DNA of 64,000 nucleotides, taken from the NCBI RefSeq assembly GCF_003385515.1, contig NZ_QNVT01000031.1, forward strand, positions 1 to 64,000, read 5' to 3'. Shown here in pieces: positions 60,336-64,000 of this stretch. Below the pieces are notes generated by a model. That model worked only from the letters and a program-made list of their open reading frames with translations. It was not told the origin of the DNA and did not search any database. The translations under genes and the position numbers were made by a program. The stretch is from Chryseobacterium pennae. Lineage in GTDB: Bacteria > Bacteroidota > Bacteroidia > Flavobacteriales > Weeksellaceae. How positions within the stretch are numbered: the stretch's first letter is position 1; each line of letters starts with the position of its first letter.

Positions 60336-62483
60336 TTAGATTCTCTCTAATTCATCCGCATCAATCGTTGTCTTGAAGGTTCCATAGTTAACAATAACCT
60401 TATTTCTGGAAATTTTCTCAATGGTTCCTACGCTGGTACTTCCGGTGATGCGGACACGTTGGCCTTCTTTCATCCAGACTGCACGGTCACTCTTACGCTT
60501 TTCTTCCAGCTTCTCGTTCGTTTCAGCAATTTTCTCAATCACATCTTCTTTTTTAAGCTGTTGGGTGATCTTTCTTTTAACCACCTGAAGACGTTTGGTT
60601 TCATCTTTATCAGCACCAATCTTTCTGAACTTCTCCTGTTCAAGCAGTTTCACAAAATCCTTCACAACGTCTTTTCTGGATTTCCCTTTCGTATAGCTGT
60701 CGATGAAAGTTTCAATTTTGTTTCCAAACTGAAGCTTACGGTGTTCCTCTTCATAAAGTTTCTGGAAATTGAAAAGTTTCTGTTGCAGCTGTTCATTCAG
60801 TTTCTGAAGATTATCACGTTTGTCTTCTACAGACTCTTTTCTTTCGGCAAGATCAGATTTCAGTTTTTCAACCTCAAATTTCTCCTGCTGTAGCTTTACA
60901 ATTGTTTTATCAAGATTAACAATATCATGCTCTACCTTTTTCTTGGCAGAATGAATGATAAATCTTGGGATTTTATTCTTCTCAGCAACTTCAAAAGTAA
61001 ATGAACTTCCTGCCTGGCCAACCTCCAACTTGTACATAGGCTCCAATGTTTCCTCATTGAAAAGCATCGCCGCATTCTGAGCATTCGGAAGCTGTTCTAT
61101 AACAAGTTTGATATTCGTGTAATGCGTCGTAATGATTGCAAAGCTCTTTTTATCATAGAAAAATTCCATGAAACTTTCAGCCAGCGCGCCTCCCAGTTCC
61201 GGATCAGAACCTGTTCCGAACTCATCAATCAGTAAAAGCGTATTAGCATCAGCCTCACGAATGATTCCGGACATCTTCTTTAACCTTGATGAATACGTTG
61301 ATAAATGGTTTTCAATAGATTGATTATCACCAATATCAGTCATGATCTTCTCAAAGAAAAACATCTCAGACTTTGGATGTACAGGAACCAGAATACCGCT
61401 CTGAATCATCAGTTGCAGTAATCCCACTGTTTTCAGTGTAATTGATTTTCCACCGGCATTAGGTCCGGAGATACAGATAATTCTGTTGTGCTCCGTTAAA
61501 GCCAGGGTCTGGGAATGAATCGTTTTGTTCTCAACCTTATTTCTTAACCATAATAGAGGGTGGAAGGCTTCTCTTAATTTTAATGTTTTATGACGGTTGA
61601 TCTTTGGAAGAACTCCGTTGACCAGGTCTGCAAACTTAGCTTTAGCCCTTACCAGGTCCAGATCAAATATATACATCTGATACCTCCACAGCTGAGGTTG
61701 AAATTCTGCCAGTTCTGCTGTCAGTTTTCTTAAAACCTTATCAATCTCTTTTTTCTCTTCCTCCTCGTTTTCACGAAGATTAAAGTAATGTTTTACTACA
61801 CTGTCCGGTTGAATATAAGTGATAGAACCGGTTTTTGAAATTCCCAGGGTTCTTCCCGGAACTCTTTTCTTAAAACCTGATTTTACCGCTAAAACCCTTT
61901 GATCATCAATAATAGTTTCCCGTATATCATCCAAAAAGTCACTTTGTCCGTAGGTGGTCAAAGCACGGTTGAAATTTTCCTGAATTGCTTTTTTAGCATG
62001 CTGGATTTCAGTTCTTATCCCTTTTAAGGCCGGAGAAGCCTCACTTTTTACCTCACCAAAACGGTTGAAGACCTTATCTACCTTATCGATGATCTCTTTT
62101 CTGAATTCCAGGATAGAAACCTCTTCCAGTAAAGTAGGAAATGTTTCCGGCATGGTAGGGAAGAACTTCTGTAATCTTCCGATCTGTTCCGTGATGGTTT
62201 TTATTTTGATGAAAGCACTGTTTTCCAGACGGTAATTCTCAATAAGCATCAGTTTCAGCTCACCTTCAATATCTTCATATTCATCAAACGGAATCGCATT
62301 TGAACTTTCAAAACTCGACAGATATTCTGACGTTTTTTTCAGTGAAAGTTCTGCCTCGTCAATTTCCATCGGACGAAGTTGAAGAATTTTTTCTCTTGTT
62401 TTCGGAGAATACGCAAATGGGGAGATTTCCGCGAGCAATTGCGGAAACTCTAATTCGTCTAAATCTTCTTTATCTATATACAC
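60336..62483 (-). CDS. MutS2-like ATPase without the C-terminal Smr domain
   Basis: A 715-residue MutS-family ATPase. Walker A is GPNAGGKSIT (about 330-339), Walker B LLLIDEFGTGSD, and the lever/coiled-coil region is followed by a KOW-like end (GQRVRITGSTSVGTIEKISRNKV). Canonical MutS2 is about 785 residues and ends in a nicking Smr domain; that is absent here, as is the N-terminal MutS1 mismatch-recognition domain. MutS2 binds branched DNA or collided ribosomes. Start is GTG at 62483; a TAAATTTG box ends five bases before it. Confidence 0.88.
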   Translation of the reverse strand: MYIDKEDLDELEFPQLLAEISPFAYSPKTREKILQLRPMEIDEAELSLKKTSEYLSSFESSNAIPFDEYEDIEGELKLMLIENYRLENSAFIKIKTITEQIGRLQKFFPTMPETFPTLLEEVSILEFRKEIIDKVDKVFNRFGEVKSEASPALKGIRTEIQHAKKAIQENFNRALTTYGQSDFLDDIRETIIDDQRVLAVKSGFKKRVPGRTLGISKTGSITYIQPDSVVKHYFNLRENEEEEKKEIDKVLRKLTAELAEFQPQLWRYQMYIFDLDLVRAKAKFADLVNGVLPKINRHKTLKLREAFHPLLWLRNKVENKTIHSQTLALTEHNRIICISGPNAGGKSITLKTVGLLQLMIQSGILVPVHPKSEMFFFEKIMTDIGDNQSIENHLSTYSSRLKKMSGIIREADANTLLLIDEFGTGSDPELGGALAESFMEFFYDKKSFAIITTHYTNIKLVIEQLPNAQNAAMLFNEETLEPMYKLEVGQAGSSFTFEVAEKNKIPRFIIHSAKKKVEHDIVNLDKTIVKLQQEKFEVEKLKSDLAERKESVEDKRDNLQKLNEQLQQKLFNFQKLYEEEHRKLQFGNKIETFIDSYTKGKSRKDVVKDFVKLLEQEKFRKIGADKDETKRLQVVKRKITQQLKKEDVIEKIAETNEKLEEKRKSDRAVWMKEGQRVRITGSTSVGTIEKISRNKVIVNYGTFKTTIDADELERI

Positions 62484-62487
62484 AGTG

Positions 62488-62495
62488 CAAATTTA
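62488..62495 (-). promoter_or_regulatory. -7 box abutting the mutS2 GTG start
   Basis: TAAATTTG on the minus strand, ending five bases before the GTG. It would place the transcript start at the start codon. Confidence 0.45.
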
Positions 62496-62516
62496 GTGAG
62501 AATTTTGATTATTACG

Positions 62517-62524
62517 TATATTTG
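62517..62524 (+). promoter_or_regulatory. Candidate -7 box for the 62.5-kb secreted protein gene
   Basis: TATATTTG fits TANNTTTG; the ATG at 62546 is 21 bases beyond it. Confidence 0.45.
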
Positions 62525-62545
62525 AATGATTTACAAACTATATCC

Positions 62546-62902
62546 ATGAAACAATTATTCTTTATCCTGCTTTTCCTTTCGGTAGGTATTCAGGCTCAGA
62601 TTAAAAAAACTGACTCCGGAAAACGAAGTAATATTGAAAATAAAAAACGTTTTAAAAGCTATAAGAAAGCTGGAAATTATGGTATAAAAAGCTCTAAAGA
62701 TGATCAGGTGAAGAGAATTATTAATCTCAGTCAGCAGACTGATAATTCTAAAAAAGAAATCGTAAAGAAAAATGATAACGGAGGATTAATAATTTATGAA
62801 GAAAGATCCTCGGTAAGGTATAGGATGTATCTGTTTATTGGTTTAGATGCTGGTACGGATAGCTTTTTAAGAGATAATAAGTTGATGACGAGAGGAATCT
62901 GA
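62546..62902 (+). CDS. Small exported basic protein, unrecognised
   Basis: A 118-residue protein with signal MKQLFFILLFLSVGIQAQ and a strongly basic mature part (IKKTDSGKRSNIENKKRFKSYKKAG). No family recognised. The ATG at 62546 begins the signal; the frame to 62300 runs antisense through mutS2 and is not coding. The next gene starts after 25 bp and has a similar signal, MKNLLFISLFLSAAVHSQVKK, so the two look like a unit of related exported proteins. Confidence 0.6.
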   Translation: MKQLFFILLFLSVGIQAQIKKTDSGKRSNIENKKRFKSYKKAGNYGIKSSKDDQVKRIINLSQQTDNSKKEIVKKNDNGGLIIYEERSSVRYRMYLFIGLDAGTDSFLRDNKLMTRGI

Positions 62903-62927
62903 TAGTACACCATCTTAAAAATATATT

Positions 62928-63542
62928 ATGAAAAACTTATTGTTTATTTCCCTTTTTCTATCTGCAGCGGTTCATTCACAGGTTAAAAAAATGGATATTG
63001 AAAAGTTTAGAAAACATATAGGTCTTACAGATAAAGAAAACATAACAAGCAACAGAACTTTTACCTATGAAAATGGGGGTAACGTTATTACTCTATGGCA
63101 ACAAGGTAGCGGAGAGTATAGAGAAGATGTACAGAAAAAAAACAGTGTTTATACCACAACTTTTCTTTATAATCAATATACTTATGCTTTACAATACGAA
63201 GGTTTATATTGTAAAGGTACACCTGTTGGAATTCATAAAAAATATTCAAAATATGGAAAGCTGATTGAGCAGACTGATCAGGATTTGTCATTAAGGGAAA
63301 TAGGTGTTTTTACCAGAAAAGATATGGCTAAGATTATGAAAAGGGACTTTAATATCAACATTGAAAAAGAAGACGAGCTTTATATGATGAATGCTTTTGA
63401 CAAAGATGGAAAGTATTTTTGGAGAATTGTGTGCAGGCCTCACCCTGAAAAAGGAGCTGATTTTGCCCCTGCCTTTGCTTATTTGTTTGATGCCAAGACA
63501 GGTGAGTTTTTAAGTAAGTCAGTCTTTGTAATAGAAGGATAA
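62928..63542 (+). CDS. Exported protein with PepSY-like tail
   Basis: A 204-residue protein with signal MKNLLFISLFLSAAVHSQ. The end, WRIVCRPHPEKGADFAPAF with FDAKTGEFLS, resembles the PepSY-like tail of the product at 58617-59504, and the middle (GIHKKYSKYGKLIEQ) has a MORN-like look. Function unknown. It follows the small basic exported protein by 25 bp and is followed after 16 bp by an acetyltransferase gene. Confidence 0.65.
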   Translation: MKNLLFISLFLSAAVHSQVKKMDIEKFRKHIGLTDKENITSNRTFTYENGGNVITLWQQGSGEYREDVQKKNSVYTTTFLYNQYTYALQYEGLYCKGTPVGIHKKYSKYGKLIEQTDQDLSLREIGVFTRKDMAKIMKRDFNINIEKEDELYMMNAFDKDGKYFWRIVCRPHPEKGADFAPAFAYLFDAKTGEFLSKSVFVIEG

Positions 63543-63558
63543 AATAACGAAAGAATAA

Positions 63559-64000
63559 ATGAAACTGGAAACAGAACGCCTGGTCTTAAAAGCTATCAAT
63601 GAGGCTAATACTGAAGAGATCCTGCGTATCAGGAGCAATGAGGTTATCAATCAATATGTAAAAAGGAATTCTCCAAAAACCAATTATGATGCCTTAGAAT
63701 TTATCCTGCATATCAAAAGAAAAACTCAGAATAAAGAAATTATTTTCTGGGGAATCTCATATAAAGACAATCTCAGTCTTATCGGAACGATATGCCTGTG
63801 GAATTTTTCAGAAGACAGAAAGACCGCAGAAGTTGGATATGAATTACTGCCGGAGCATCACCGAAAAGGAATAATGTCTGAAGCTCTTCATGCTGTTTTG
63901 GATTATGGGTTTAATGAACTGCAGCTGGAGGAAGTTTTAGCTTTTACAAGCAGGTTCAATGAAAATTCTAAGCAGCTTCTTTTAAAACATCATTTCATTT
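63559..64000 (+). CDS. GNAT acetyltransferase, RimJ/RimL-like (3' end outside window)
   Basis: The first 147 codons are present. The start MKLETERLVLKAIN, the VGYELLPEHHRKGIMSEAL motif A (acetyl-CoA loop HHRKGIMSEA) and the NENSKQLLLKHHF motif B place it in the RimJ/RimL N-terminal or peptide acetyltransferase group. Start ATG at 63559. The gene runs off position 64000, so its length cannot be checked. Confidence 0.88.
   Translation, partial: MKLETERLVLKAINEANTEEILRIRSNEVINQYVKRNSPKTNYDALEFILHIKRKTQNKEIIFWGISYKDNLSLIGTICLWNFSEDRKTAEVGYELLPEHHRKGIMSEALHAVLDYGFNELQLEEVLAFTSRFNENSKQLLLKHHFI

Noticed and set aside
62300..62545. 82-codon N-terminal extension of the small exported protein
   Set aside because: It is antisense to the start of mutS2, and the signal peptide begins at 62546.

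Overview
The window reads as chromosome of a Chryseobacterium-like member of the Flavobacteriia (Weeksellaceae). The evidence is the AT-rich DNA with A-rich leaders in place of strong Shine-Dalgarno sites, many TANNTTTG promoter boxes, two proteins with type IX secretion (T9SS) sorting tails, a Bat aerotolerance operon, menaquinone genes, a YpdA-type bacillithiol reductase, an oleate hydratase of exactly the length of the Elizabethkingia enzyme, and two GG-leader peptides beginning MKNLRK, a form typical of Chryseobacterium.

Layout. 1-6.2 kb: edge of a possible transposase, tRNA-Phe, an OlsF-like bifunctional acyltransferase, aspartate kinase, then fbp-menC. 6.2-11.1 kb is the most accessory-looking part: two Cys-rich GG-leader peptides, an EptA/MCR-like phosphoethanolamine transferase overlapping a PAP2 phosphatase, a dead IS200-type transposase, and a Tat-signal alcohol dehydrogenase lying between two copies of a 53-bp repeat. 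11.7-19.2 kb: alpha/beta hydrolase, glnS, oleate hydratase with an AraC regulator, MFS transporter. 19.3-26.8 kb: large secreted metalloprotease, a cluster of unrecognised membrane proteins and lipoproteins including two paralogues, ypdA. 26.9-38 kb: glycosyltransferase, YfhO-like membrane protein, envelope proteins, rlmB, DinB protein, a secreted PNGase F-like protein and an FN3 secreted protein. 38.2-46.1 kb: complete Bat operon (moxR, a GNAT gene, DUF58, short BatD-like, batA, batB, batC, batD). 46.1-52.7 kb: marC, a heptamer microsatellite, menF, a membrane-tethered sigma factor with an outer-membrane barrel, a lipoprotein, a hotdog thioesterase, PlsC-like acyltransferase and a possible 20-residue peptide unit. 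53-64 kb: PspC/PadR pair, HD hydrolase, a cobalamin riboswitch with no B12 gene behind it, secreted proteins, MutS2 and the start of a RimJ/RimL-type acetyltransferase.

How parts fit together: menC, menF and possibly the 51.6-kb thioesterase serve menaquinone synthesis; the OlsF-like, EptA-like, PAP2 and PlsC-like genes all alter membrane lipids; MoxR and the Bat proteins form a chaperone/VWA complex; PadR probably represses its own operon with pspC. The best candidates for something undescribed are the sigma factor whose extracytoplasmic tail ends in the same motif as the next-door barrel begins with, the paired GG-leader peptides, and the orphan cobalamin riboswitch. No rRNA genes, CRISPR arrays or prophage were seen.
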